Origin: Candidatus Desulfosporosinus nitrosoreducens
GTDB lineage: Bacteria > Bacillota > Desulfitobacteriia > Desulfitobacteriales > Desulfitobacteriaceae
NCBI RefSeq assembly: GCF_030954495.1
Contig: NZ_JAVHUW010000048.1
Coordinates: forward strand, 120,490-184,489
Direction of reading: 5' to 3'
DNA: 64,000 nucleotides
Shown piece by piece: positions 32,444-41,252 of this stretch (its first letter is position 1; every line of letters begins with the position of its first letter). Below the pieces are notes generated by a model. The model searched no databases and was not told the origin of the DNA. It was given only the letters and a program-made list of their open reading frames with translations. The position numbers were made by a program, and so were the translations under genes.

Positions 32444-33052
32444 TTGCTTACGTACGCAGAGAGATCGAATAGTCAATTCGAAATGTATAATCGCATGGGC
32501 GATAAATGGGGAGTAGATCTTAGGTCAGCTATGCCAGGTATTGTGCAAAGCTTTGATCCCGTTGAGCAGACAGTAACGGTTCAACCAGCAATACAAGAGC
32601 GAATAATTGACGATTCTGGTAATGTGAATATGGTCAACTTGCCTTTGCTCTTAGATGTACCAGTCTGCTTTATCGGCGGCGGTGGATATACAATGACTTT
32701 CCCGATCCAAAAGGGTGATGAATGTTTGGTGATTTTTGGCGACCAATGTATTGATTCATGGTGGTCTAATGGCGGCGTGCAGGCCCCCATTGAACAACGC
32801 AGGCATGATTTATCTGATGCATTTGCGGTTGTCGGCTTAAGAAGTCAACCAAGAAGACTTTCGAATTACAGCACAATTTCAACGCAAATTCGATCAGACG
32901 ACGGAAATCAATACATTGACTTATCGCCAAACGGTATAGCGATTAAAGGAAATGTATCAATTGAAGGAACTTTAACAGCAAGCGGAATAAATATGACCAC
33001 TCACACTCACACTGCTCCTGCTGATGGCGGGACGACCAGCGGCCCGAGTTAG
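32444..33052 (+). CDS. Baseplate central spike, Gp138 N-terminal type
   Basis: 202 aa, TTG start. The N-terminal OB fold (MPGIVQSFDPVEQTVTVQP, then FPIQKGDECLVIFGDQCIDSW split by a loop) matches the Gp138 N-terminal domain. The C-terminus has a beta-helical stretch and the tip motif THTHTAPADGGTTSGPS, in which paired histidines coordinate a metal at the spike apex. It punctures the envelope upon sheath contraction. Confidence 0.88.
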   Translation: MLTYAERSNSQFEMYNRMGDKWGVDLRSAMPGIVQSFDPVEQTVTVQPAIQERIIDDSGNVNMVNLPLLLDVPVCFIGGGGYTMTFPIQKGDECLVIFGDQCIDSWWSNGGVQAPIEQRRHDLSDAFAVVGLRSQPRRLSNYSTISTQIRSDDGNQYIDLSPNGIAIKGNVSIEGTLTASGINMTTHTHTAPADGGTTSGPS

Positions 33053-33060
33053 GAGGATCT

Positions 33061-33420
33061 ATGAAATATCGATCTTTAGATTCGAACGGAGACTACACAA
33101 TGGGCAATATGCAAGCCTTTCTTAGCGATATCGATGCCGTAGTGCAAGCGATAAAAACAAACCTCTTACTCCTCAAAGGAGAGTGGTGGGAGGATACAAG
33201 TGAAGGATTACCGTTATTCCAGAATATTTTAGGTCAACCAGGAACATCTGAGAAAATATCCGCTGCAGACTTACTGATTAAAGAACGTATCTTAGCAACA
33301 CAAGGAGTTTTGGACATTATCAATTTCCAAAGTTCTTATGAGAATAGGAAATATACAGTGGTAAGTTGCTCAGTTAATACAATTTATGGAACTGTTACAG
33401 TATCGGGGGTGAGTTTATAA
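33061..33420 (+). CDS. Baseplate wedge protein, gp25/W-like
   Basis: 119 aa with AGGAGG before the ATG. YRSLDSNGDYTMG, GEWWEDTSEGLPLFQNILG and KERILATQGVLDI are the conserved blocks of the gp25/W-like wedge subunit. It joins the sheath to the baseplate and always precedes the baseplate J gene, as it does here. Confidence 0.85.
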   Translation: MKYRSLDSNGDYTMGNMQAFLSDIDAVVQAIKTNLLLLKGEWWEDTSEGLPLFQNILGQPGTSEKISAADLLIKERILATQGVLDIINFQSSYENRKYTVVSCSVNTIYGTVTVSGVSL

Positions 33421-34596
33421 ATGGCATACGTAGCCCCATATATTGATGCTGCAGGATTGCATCTGCCATCTTATCAAGACATACTTAATGACCTAATTCA
33501 GCAAGCTAAAAATATCTTTGGACAGGGTATTTATTTAGGAATAGATTCGCAAGACTATCAATTTATTTCGACGTTTGCCTATAAGATGAATGATACCATG
33601 CAAGCAATTCAACTTGCCTACAACAGTAGAGGACCAGGAACAGCAATTGGTCCGTCCCTTGATGGATTAATTAAACTTAACGGCATTAAACGTAGCGTTC
33701 CTACCTATTCAACTTGTCCAGTTACGTTAACAGGAATATCTAACACTGTCATATACAACGGTGTAATCCAAGACCAAAGTGGTTATAAATGGAGTTTACC
33801 TGCCACAGTTATAATTGGAACAAACGGAACGGTTGATTCTACAGTAACCTGTCAAACTGTTGGGCCAATAGTAGCTAGTGCGGGAGAAATTAACATTATC
33901 GCAACGCCTACTTATGGCTGGACTACAGTTGTAAACAATGCCGCTGCTACCCTTGGAACAGCTATAGAAACCGACTCCCAGCTCAAGGCTCGTCAAGCTA
34001 TCAGTACAGCACAACCCAGCCTGACAGTACTCGAAGGAACTAAAGGGGCAATCGCGGCGCTGCCGGGTGTAACAAGGTTTAAGGTTTACGAAAACGATAC
34101 CTCAGCACCAGATTCAAACGGCCTGCCGGCACACAGCATAACGGTTTTGGTTGAAGGTGGGAGCGATGCCGACATAGCAAAAACTATCTATAACAAAAAA
34201 GGCCCGGGTTGCCTGGCTAATGGAACTACTGTAGTAAATATCACAGACCAATATGGGCAAGTCATGCCAATTGGTTTTTATCGACCAACGTATGTAGATG
34301 TAGACGTAGTTATAAACGTTAAACAATTAACTGGATATACGTCGGCAATGACGACAGCGATTCAAGCGGCAATAGCTGCTTTTTTAAATGGGATGGCAAT
34401 GGGAGCTACTGATATCCCGGTTAATAACTTTTTCGGGTCTGCCTTATCAGCTCAAGATATTTTAAACCCAACCTACTCAGTGACTTCCATAACCGCATGT
34501 AGGCATGGGGAGACTCCAGGGACCGCAGATATTACCACAGCCTTTAATGAGGCGGTACGCGGTAATGTGGACTATATTACAATCAATGTTTCGTAG
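33421..34596 (+). CDS. Baseplate J-like protein
   Basis: 391 aa. The gp47/J family pattern is clear: PSYQDILNDLIQQAKNIFG, DSQDYQFISTFAYKMND, NGIKRSVPTYSTCPVTLTG, then ETDSQLKARQAISTAQPS and LPGVTRFKVYENDT. It is a wedge scaffold of the contractile baseplate. Start ATG directly follows the previous stop. Confidence 0.95.
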   Translation: MAYVAPYIDAAGLHLPSYQDILNDLIQQAKNIFGQGIYLGIDSQDYQFISTFAYKMNDTMQAIQLAYNSRGPGTAIGPSLDGLIKLNGIKRSVPTYSTCPVTLTGISNTVIYNGVIQDQSGYKWSLPATVIIGTNGTVDSTVTCQTVGPIVASAGEINIIATPTYGWTTVVNNAAATLGTAIETDSQLKARQAISTAQPSLTVLEGTKGAIAALPGVTRFKVYENDTSAPDSNGLPAHSITVLVEGGSDADIAKTIYNKKGPGCLANGTTVVNITDQYGQVMPIGFYRPTYVDVDVVINVKQLTGYTSAMTTAIQAAIAAFLNGMAMGATDIPVNNFFGSALSAQDILNPTYSVTSITACRHGETPGTADITTAFNEAVRGNVDYITINVS

Positions 34597-34607
34597 GAGG
34601 ATGTACT

Positions 34608-36272
34608 ATGATCCCTAAATTTCCTAGTTCAATTGTTCCTTGGACAGACAAGCAAGATAATATCAATGATGTGCTGGCTGCTGATATCAACCAGGCATAT
34701 GCGGAGATAGTTGCTATCGAAACTGCGGTTAGTAATGGTTTTGGTAAGGGTGGAGTAATTACCATAGCACCTTCCGATTCTCAGCAGAAGTTAAATGCCC
34801 GATATGTATTAGATGGGACAAACGATGCGGCTACGATTAATGAAATTATAGGGTCTTTAGCAAGTGGCGATGAAGTCAAGATATTGGACGGTACGGTTAA
34901 CCTTGAAATGCCTATTCGTCCATCAATACCTATAACTTTGGCAGGATCAGGAGATTTGGCGACTATTTTCAAGATTAATCCCAGTACAGATATAAATGCT
35001 TTTGAAAATCTAACTAAAGTCACAGGTCTTACCTTAAAAGAATTTGCGGTTGACGTGAATAAGCAAAATAATTCGTTTGTTAATGGAGGAACGGCTCTTC
35101 ACTTATGGTTAGATCAAGGCACCATAATGAAAGTTCGAACAAGAAATGTAGCAAAAAATAGTTTAGCATTAAATTTTGATAATTTTGTTACAGAGGACAC
35201 CGGATTCTTGAATAAAGTATTATTTTGTAATTTTGAAGATAGCGATCAAGAAGGAATTTGTTGGGGATGGAGAATGACAAATTCTTGGTTTTGCTTTAAT
35301 AATGTAGGGTCAGTTGAAGCTAATCTTAAGGTACAGGGATCTGTCGCTCGTTTTATCGGAAATCATTTTGATGGCGGGTCCCCTCAGTATAATGTACTCA
35401 TGGCTGATAGCGCTCAAAATATTTTGCTTAGTGATAACATTTATGAAATGGGGCAGCAAGGCTGCATTTATATTAGTTCTGGAGCGCTTCATTTAACTAT
35501 TAAAGGTAGTATGTTTAGTAACCCGGGCTGGAGTGAAGCTGGGCATGATTTTATCCATGTCGAAGGCCTAGTGAACGGAACAGATCTTAGCAAAGGTATT
35601 ATCATATCAAACAATCAGTTTAAAGCAGAAAATGTAAACGTAAGGCACTGTGTATATTTGAAACAAGTAAATGAAGTAACTATCATGGGTAATCATTTTG
35701 AAGGCTACAACGCCGATAACCCTATTGGAATAGATGTGTCCACTGTTACTAACTATGAAGTAATGGGTAATTGCGGAAACAATGAAATAAAAGAATATGC
35801 AGCACAAGTGAATTTGCTTAAATATAGTAGTCAGCTAGACAATACGGTATGGCTAGCCTCAGGAGCCACAATTACCCCAAACGTTGATACGGCGCCTGAT
35901 GGCCAACAAACTGCAGACGAAGTCACCGTTACATCAAGTAGTCATATGCTTAAGCAGAGCGTCGCTGTTTCACCCAATACTCAATACTGTTTTAGCTTTT
36001 ACGCTAAAAACAAAACGGGCGGTACTGCGGCGAGCTATAGCGTTTATGACAATACAAACAGTGTGGATATTATTCCTTCAACATCCTACCTAAGTCAACT
36101 TAACACCTCTGATTTTACTAGGGTTTCTGTTCCTTTTACCACTCCGGCCGGATGCACAAGTGTCGGAGTATATTTATTAAGGGATTCGGGGTCCGGTGTT
36201 GATGTGGTATTAGCAGATATCCAGTTAAATACCGGTTCAACGGCCGCCACCTATGAGCCAACTTATGGATAA
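34608..36272 (+). CDS. Tail fibre or tailspike-like protein with right-handed beta-helix
   Basis: 554 aa, GGAGG upstream. A short N-terminal attachment region (FPSSIVPWTDKQDNINDVLA) precedes a beta-helix with repeated short strands (GIIISNNQFKAENVNVRHCVYL, VTIMGNHFEGYN). A C-terminal jelly-roll, carbohydrate-binding-like domain follows (KQSVAVSPNTQYCFSFYAKN, FTTPAGCTSVGVYLL). It is likely a receptor-binding protein or depolymerase, but no catalytic residues are identifiable by eye. It lies between baseplate J and a DUF2612 gene, an unusual place for a fibre. Confidence 0.75.
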   Translation: MIPKFPSSIVPWTDKQDNINDVLAADINQAYAEIVAIETAVSNGFGKGGVITIAPSDSQQKLNARYVLDGTNDAATINEIIGSLASGDEVKILDGTVNLEMPIRPSIPITLAGSGDLATIFKINPSTDINAFENLTKVTGLTLKEFAVDVNKQNNSFVNGGTALHLWLDQGTIMKVRTRNVAKNSLALNFDNFVTEDTGFLNKVLFCNFEDSDQEGICWGWRMTNSWFCFNNVGSVEANLKVQGSVARFIGNHFDGGSPQYNVLMADSAQNILLSDNIYEMGQQGCIYISSGALHLTIKGSMFSNPGWSEAGHDFIHVEGLVNGTDLSKGIIISNNQFKAENVNVRHCVYLKQVNEVTIMGNHFEGYNADNPIGIDVSTVTNYEVMGNCGNNEIKEYAAQVNLLKYSSQLDNTVWLASGATITPNVDTAPDGQQTADEVTVTSSSHMLKQSVAVSPNTQYCFSFYAKNKTGGTAASYSVYDNTNSVDIIPSTSYLSQLNTSDFTRVSVPFTTPAGCTSVGVYLLRDSGSGVDVVLADIQLNTGSTAATYEPTYG

Positions 36273-36284
36273 TCGGGTGATGAA

Positions 36285-36926
36285 ATGAAGTATGGGCAAG
36301 CGAAATATGGAGCTTTCAAATATGGCACAGAGGTTGAGTTCGCACAGGATAAGTTCCCGGATATTCAAAGATACCTCAATCTTATTACTTCAGAGCACCA
36401 GAATAAGCCTAAGCTTGCGGCTTGGCTGGCAGCTCCTCTGAGTATCCTTGATGACGGAACGAGTTTAGCAAATAATCTCAGTACGTACTTTGATATTGAC
36501 ACGGCGGTCGGTGTTCAACTCGATATGTTAGGCGACATCGTGGGCATCAAAAGGACTGTAAACTTTCAGCCTACTGATGGGTCTAGTCCGGTTCTTGACG
36601 ATACGACCTATAGATTAGTTTTACATGCCAAAATCCTACGGAATATGTGGGACGGAACTCTTCCTAGCCTATATACAATGTGGGATATTCTTTTTACCGA
36701 TGCCTATTTAATTGTGAGAGACAATCAGAACATGACGATGGATGCTTTCATCATAGGCTTGTCCTCTCAGCTTCAGAAAGATCTTACAACAAACGGTTAT
36801 CTGATCCCCAAACCCCAAGGAGTTCAAATTTATTGTTCATATTCTGATACTGCTCTGTTCGCCTTTGGAGTTGAAAGCACAGATCTAAAAGGATTTGATG
36901 AAGGCACATGGAGTTCAATTTTCTAA
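36285..36926 (+). CDS. Tail protein, DUF2612 type
   Basis: 213 aa. DUF2612 blocks are visible: WLAAPLSILDDG, FDIDTAVGVQLDMLGDIVG, YRLVLHAKILRNMWDGTLP and FIIGLSSQLQKDL. These proteins sit downstream of baseplate J and probably connect fibres to the baseplate (gpI-like role). Length fits the family. Confidence 0.85.
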   Translation: MKYGQAKYGAFKYGTEVEFAQDKFPDIQRYLNLITSEHQNKPKLAAWLAAPLSILDDGTSLANNLSTYFDIDTAVGVQLDMLGDIVGIKRTVNFQPTDGSSPVLDDTTYRLVLHAKILRNMWDGTLPSLYTMWDILFTDAYLIVRDNQNMTMDAFIIGLSSQLQKDLTTNGYLIPKPQGVQIYCSYSDTALFAFGVESTDLKGFDEGTWSSIF

Positions 36927-36945
36927 AGGAAAGGAGTTGTCTTGA

Positions 36946-37542
36946 TTGGCTGGAAGTACGAATTTCCTTGTTTTTAATCCGACTGATACATCCAATACAG
37001 ACACTGATATTGAATATTTGGCCGAGACTCAGAGAACTAGCGGTCTTCAAAATGGTATCGCAAAAACTAGAATGCATAACAAGTTTTACCGTCAGACATC
37101 AGTTATGGTCGCGGCGTTAGCTCAGTTTATGGCGAATCAAGGTCAGACGGTAAGCGATGATAACGTTAACGCTTTAGTTACAGCTATAACTAATACGTTT
37201 GATGTAAGTGGATCAAACCTTCTTAAGGCAAGTGTAAGCGAGGTATCTATAACTGGTACTTCTCAGCAAACTATTGCCACATATACCCCTCCTGCGCGCG
37301 GCAATTATCAAATAGATTGTTATTTTAGAGTTGTTACAGCTCCTACAATGGTTACAATTACCGTAACATACACGGACGCTACTGGAGCACAGACGAATAC
37401 AATGATAAGCCAGATGGTTCCAGTCGGAAGCTATAATTTGGTGCCTTTAATTATCAATGCTAATGCAGCTGCGATAAGTGTGAATGTGACTGCAGGAATA
37501 GCAAATCAAGTTTATATATCCTCGTCGATTCTGGGGGTGTAA
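36946..37542 (+). CDS. Tail fibre protein, N-terminal attachment module
   Basis: 198 aa from a TTG start with AAAGGAG upstream. The N-terminus (NFLVFNPTDTSNTDTDIEY, QRTSGLQNGIAKTRMHNKFY) is typical of baseplate-attached fibre proteins in Clostridia phages. A beta-rich C-terminus follows. It precedes the long repeat-bearing fibre gene. Confidence 0.75.
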   Translation: MAGSTNFLVFNPTDTSNTDTDIEYLAETQRTSGLQNGIAKTRMHNKFYRQTSVMVAALAQFMANQGQTVSDDNVNALVTAITNTFDVSGSNLLKASVSEVSITGTSQQTIATYTPPARGNYQIDCYFRVVTAPTMVTITVTYTDATGAQTNTMISQMVPVGSYNLVPLIINANAAAISVNVTAGIANQVYISSSILGV

Positions 37543-37545
37543 GGG

Positions 37546-38856
37546 ATGTCTCAATTAATTTTACCGGGTGATGCAGGTCCTGGTGATGTTCTCGCGGGTA
37601 AAAAGTTTTGCGCGGGGACCGTCTATAATGGACAAGGTACCATGCCAAACAATGGGGCGGTAAGTGGCGCAGTAGCATCAAACGGCGGCACAAAGACCAT
37701 TCCATCCGGATACACAACGGGTGGAACAGTAACGGCAACAACAGACAGTAATCTAGTAGCTAACAATATTAGAAGCGGAATCAGCATATTTGGGGTAGCA
37801 GGGAGTTATTCCGCAGGTACTATTAACCCCACAGGTAATGCAACGCCCACTCAGGTTCTGAGTGGAACTACATTTAGTAGTGCAACTTATCCAAATGGAT
37901 CTACGGGCACAATGGCCAACAACGGAGCTGTTACGCTTACCCCGGGGCCTTCAAACGTGGCCATACCAGCGGGATATCATAATGGGTCTGGAATTGTTTC
38001 GGCCGTTTCAGTACCGGCAGGAAATGTGTTAAGTGGGACAACTATAGCAGGTACGTCCGGGGCTATGGCCAACAACGGAGCTGTCGTAATGACTCCGGGA
38101 ACAGCTAATCAAGCAATTGCTACAGGGTACCACAATGGAAGCGGCTATGTAAAAGGTGACGCTAATCTTGTCACTGGCAACATCAAGGCCGGGGCCAGCA
38201 TATTTGGTGTGGCCGGCAAAAGTAGTGTGGTGGATACCTCAGATGCCAATGCTGTTGCAAGCCAAATTCTCAGCGGATTATATGCATATGTAAACGGGGT
38301 TAAATTAACTGGGACCATACCGTCTAAAACAGCACAAACTTATACACCCGGAACATCTGCCCAGACAATTTCAGCAGGACAGTATCTTTCGGGAGCACAA
38401 ACAATATCGGGCGATGCCAATTTAATAGCGGCTAATATTTTGTCAGGCAAATCTATATTTGGAGTGTCAGGGTCGTATCCTGATTATCAGTTGATGACAG
38501 CAAGTGATGCAACTTTAGCATCAAGTACGACGACCGTGAGTACGTCTAGTACGTCAATGGCACAGGTAAAACAATTCCGGGTAACTGGCCCTCGCGGTAT
38601 TATTAGAGTTAAGTTTGATTTCGGATCAGGGAATGCAGGGACTACTACTTCTGCTCAGGTATATAAAAACGGCGTCGCTGTAGGAACGTTGCGTACAACG
38701 AGTTCAACTACTTTTGTAACATATACTGAAGATATATCATTTAGTTCTGGTGATTATATTCAGATATATGCTAGTACTACGAGTACAATGTATGGGCCAC
38801 AAATTAAAAATTATTACCTATGCGGAACATTGCCAACAGTAATGACAATTACTTAA
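37546..38856 (+). CDS. Tail fibre with repeated NI..G.SIFGV.G motifs
   Basis: 436 aa. At least three copies of a DxNLVxxNIxxGxSIFGVxG motif (near residues 70, 205 and 290) alternate with TMxNNGAV and IPSGYxxGGTV-type repeats, a modular fibre shaft seen in many Firmicute phages. The last 110 residues are a different beta-rich domain (FRVTGPRGIIRVKFDFGSG) that may bind the receptor. Repeats invite recombination and host-range change. Confidence 0.85.
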   Translation: MSQLILPGDAGPGDVLAGKKFCAGTVYNGQGTMPNNGAVSGAVASNGGTKTIPSGYTTGGTVTATTDSNLVANNIRSGISIFGVAGSYSAGTINPTGNATPTQVLSGTTFSSATYPNGSTGTMANNGAVTLTPGPSNVAIPAGYHNGSGIVSAVSVPAGNVLSGTTIAGTSGAMANNGAVVMTPGTANQAIATGYHNGSGYVKGDANLVTGNIKAGASIFGVAGKSSVVDTSDANAVASQILSGLYAYVNGVKLTGTIPSKTAQTYTPGTSAQTISAGQYLSGAQTISGDANLIAANILSGKSIFGVSGSYPDYQLMTASDATLASSTTTVSTSSTSMAQVKQFRVTGPRGIIRVKFDFGSGNAGTTTSAQVYKNGVAVGTLRTTSSTTFVTYTEDISFSSGDYIQIYASTTSTMYGPQIKNYYLCGTLPTVMTIT

Positions 38857-38870
38857 TTGGAGGTTTATTG

Positions 38871-39377
38871 ATGCTTACAACAATTCAATATACAGATGAT
38901 GCTAATAAACAGGCTATCATTACTGAAAATACAGATAAAATTTTAATTGAAATTAGAAATCTCATTGATGGTAACTATTTAGTATTTTCTGACCAAAAAA
39001 TAAATGGCGATGTATTATCAGATGTTCAGACGTCTAAGTTAGCTCAAATTAATGATCTTTATAATCAAAAGCTTGCAGTAGGTTTTACTTCTTCGGCAAG
39101 CGGGACAGCCCTGACTTATGGCTATGCTGCAACCGATCAAATGAAATTTATGCAAGTAGCACTTGAGGTCCTTTTGAGTCCTACGACGGCTTTCCCGGTT
39201 ACGGTGCATCCAAAAAACGGCTCGAGCGTTACCTTGGATCAAACGCAGTATAATCAGTTGGTAGCTGATATAGCCGCATTTGCAAAACCCCTAGATGCTC
39301 AGCAGCATAGTTATATTACTCAGGTTAACGCCTGCACAACGGTTGACCAAGTTAACGCAATAACAGTTCAGTTTTAA
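38871..39377 (+). CDS. DUF4376-like tail fibre accessory protein
   Basis: 168 aa from ATG 38871 with TTGGAGG upstream. It contains a helical C-terminal part (LAQINDLYNQKLAVGFTS, MQVALEVLLSPTTAFP, IAAFAKPLDAQQHSYI) like the DUF4376 domain of fibre-associated proteins. It may be a fibre chaperone or the last structural tail gene; a terminator follows at 39381. Confidence 0.7.
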   Translation: MLTTIQYTDDANKQAIITENTDKILIEIRNLIDGNYLVFSDQKINGDVLSDVQTSKLAQINDLYNQKLAVGFTSSASGTALTYGYAATDQMKFMQVALEVLLSPTTAFPVTVHPKNGSSVTLDQTQYNQLVADIAAFAKPLDAQQHSYITQVNACTTVDQVNAITVQF

Positions 39378-39380
39378 TCT

Positions 39381-39404
39381 AAGCGCCGAGAGGGCGTTAT
39401 TTTA
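39381..39404 (+). terminator. Terminator at the end of the tail operon
   Basis: CGCC GAGA GGGCG stem followed by TTATTTTATT. Confidence 0.6.
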
Positions 39405-39409
39405 TTGCC

Positions 39410-39448
39410 AAAAAAGAGCAAAGGCACATTAACTGGTGTCTTTGCTCA
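39410..39448 (-). terminator. Terminator of the DUF378 gene
   Basis: GAGCAAAG and CTTTGCTC stem; on the minus strand it is followed by six T. Confidence 0.75.
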
Positions 39449-39526
39449 TAGAGGAGGTTAAGTATATAAATAGGAGATAAAGTCATCAGGGCTTTACCAT
39501 CTTGACGCGATTAACATTTTTTGAAA

Positions 39527-39751
39527 TTATTGATTAGACTTAATTCCATTATCAGTAAAAAGAAAGGAGATAGAGTAAAGACCTGCAAGCCCAACTATTG
39601 CATAAATTATCCGGCTTAATGAAGATGAGGACCTCAACGCGTTTCCGCCAAAAATAGCAGCCACAAGGTCCCATTGAAACACACCGACTAATAACCAATT
39701 AATAGCACCGATAATTACAAGTATTAAAGCGGTTTTTGCCAACCAATTCAT
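39527..39751 (-). CDS. DUF378 membrane protein
   Basis: 74 aa, AAGGAGG upstream on the minus strand. ALILVIIGAINWLLVGVFQW and IIYAIVGLAGLYSISFL are the two helices of DUF378. Such proteins are common in Firmicute chromosomes and are occasionally carried by phages. It is a single minus-strand gene with its own terminator between the tail and lysis operons, so it is a moron of unknown role. Confidence 0.88.
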   Translation of the reverse strand: MNWLAKTALILVIIGAINWLLVGVFQWDLVAAIFGGNALRSSSSLSRIIYAIVGLAGLYSISFLFTDNGIKSNQ

Positions 39752-39835
39752 TTTAGAAAGTCCTCCTTATCCGTAGTTTGTTTCTATTATTGCAAAATTT
39801 ATTGATTTTATACTCGGGGTCATCGTTATCTTTAA

Positions 39836-39870
39836 CTGTCATTTGACGGCTATTTTTATGCCCCAAAAGG
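39836..39870 (+). repeat. Intergenic element shared with 30557-30600
   Basis: CTGTC ATTT GACGG, then TATTTTTATGC, then CCAAAAGGAGG. The same hairpin, T-rich stretch and ribosome binding site occur before the baseplate plug gene. Confidence 0.55.
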
Positions 39871-39880
39871 AGGTCTGCCC

Positions 39881-40378
39881 ATGAAACCCGGAAATTTCAT
39901 ACTCGTCCAAGGCTCAGGCCCCATATCGGACGGAATAGCATTCTTCGAGCGCAGCGGATTTACCCACGCTGCGCTTGTCTCTGGAGAAAACATAATACTT
40001 GAGGCGACTCCCAACGGAATACAGGAGAATCCTATTGAATATGAACGATATGCAGTATTCGAATTCATTGATGTCACTGACGAACAGCTCAAAGGAATGG
40101 TCGATTTTGGCCGGAGTCGCTTAGGCGAAGGATATAGCTTCCGCCAGGACGCAGGTTTTGTGATTAACGGTATTTTAGAGGAAATGGGCTTAGAGCGTAT
40201 ACCAGGACTCTTGGCAGAGAAAAAGAAAATTGTTTGCTCTGCGTTCGTTGACCTTTGCGCCCGGAGCCAAGGAATCATTGCTCGGCCAGACCGGAAGCCG
40301 GGGGACGTTACACCGGCAGGCCTGAGTTATTCGCCGAGAATTAGGATTATCGAGAATCATAATTTGTGGGAGTTGTAA
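39881..40378 (+). CDS. Permuted NlpC/P60-like (YiiX/YebB-type) papain-fold protein
   Basis: 165 aa. It starts KPGNFILVQGSGPISDGI, has GFTHAALVSGEN (candidate catalytic His) and later KIVCSAFVDLCAR (candidate catalytic Cys), the permuted order of YiiX/YebB-type peptidases and acyltransferases. In the lysis region it may cleave peptidoglycan peptides or act on lipids. Catalytic residues look intact. No signal peptide. Confidence 0.75.
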   Translation: MKPGNFILVQGSGPISDGIAFFERSGFTHAALVSGENIILEATPNGIQENPIEYERYAVFEFIDVTDEQLKGMVDFGRSRLGEGYSFRQDAGFVINGILEEMGLERIPGLLAEKKKIVCSAFVDLCARSQGIIARPDRKPGDVTPAGLSYSPRIRIIENHNLWEL

Positions 40379-40467
40379 ACTAAGGAACCACGAGAAGCCT
40401 GACTACATATCTTATACAGAAAGATAGGACGAGCTAATTAAGGTAGGCTACCGAGGAGGGGACATTC

Positions 40468-40770
40468 TTGGATCAAACAACAGCAATTTCGCTGATAGTG
40501 GCAGTAGGCTCTGTGAGCGCGATCATCTTTAGTTATATAGGATACTCAAGGGGGATTAAGAAGGACTCCTATTCAGCCGGAACAGTAAGAGGCACCCTAG
40601 AATCAGACATAGCCTATATCAAGCATCGAACCGATGATGTTTTATTGGAACAAAAAGATACCAATAAGAGCTTAAATGCTTTGTCCGAACGGGTAACGAG
40701 GGTAGAAGAAAGCACCAAATCTGCCCATCTTCGAATTAATGCTGTTGAGGAGAAGGTGGACAAATTTTGA
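40468..40770 (+). CDS. Membrane-anchored coiled-coil protein, holin-like
   Basis: 100 aa, TTG start with GAGGAGGGG upstream. One N-terminal transmembrane helix (ISLIVAVGSVSAIIFSYIGY) is followed by a charged region and a coiled coil (SLNALSERVTRVEEST, RINAVEEKVDKF). XhlA-like and spanin-like proteins of Gram-positive phages have similar layout. It sits inside the lysis cassette. Confidence 0.6.
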   Translation: MDQTTAISLIVAVGSVSAIIFSYIGYSRGIKKDSYSAGTVRGTLESDIAYIKHRTDDVLLEQKDTNKSLNALSERVTRVEESTKSAHLRINAVEEKVDKF

Positions 40771-40822
40771 GTGAGGTCCACATTATGCTACTATAATAGG
40801 CAATAGGAGATGATGAATTGTA

Positions 40823-41191
40823 ATGAGGAAACTCAATGATTTTCTTGCCGAGAAGGCAACGCTTGTATTCGGGACGATGTGGATGTTTTACGCCTTCTTT
40901 ATCTACGGCCTATTACCTCTGATTCCCATATTAGCTCGCTATCAAAGTCAAATTTTTTATTGGTCAGGTTGGGTACAACTCTGGGCGCTGCCTCTGCTTA
41001 TGGTTGGCCAAAATGTTCTTGGCCGCGCAGGAGAAAAGAGAGATCAAGAGACGCATGATGCAGTTATGCAAGAATTAGCATTTGTAAAAGAAGAGTTGGC
41101 CCTCGCCAGAAATGAGCGCGAGGAACTTAAGATGCTTTTGGCACATTTACATGTAAAGATACCTGACGTAATACGGCAATGTGATCTATAA
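40823..41191 (+). CDS. Two-helix membrane protein, DUF1003-like, with coiled-coil tail
   Basis: 122 aa. Two hydrophobic segments (TMWMFYAFFIYGLLPLIPIL and SGWVQLWALPLLMVGQNVL) are followed by a long charged helix (MQELAFVKEELALARNERE). The layout recalls DUF1003 membrane proteins. It may be a holin accessory or an unrelated moron in the lysis block. Confidence 0.6.
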   Translation: MRKLNDFLAEKATLVFGTMWMFYAFFIYGLLPLIPILARYQSQIFYWSGWVQLWALPLLMVGQNVLGRAGEKRDQETHDAVMQELAFVKEELALARNEREELKMLLAHLHVKIPDVIRQCDL

Positions 41192-41252
41192 AGAGTCACC
41201 TAAACGGGCGGCTCTTTTATTTTTGGATTTTTAATAAGAAAGGAGATTCGAA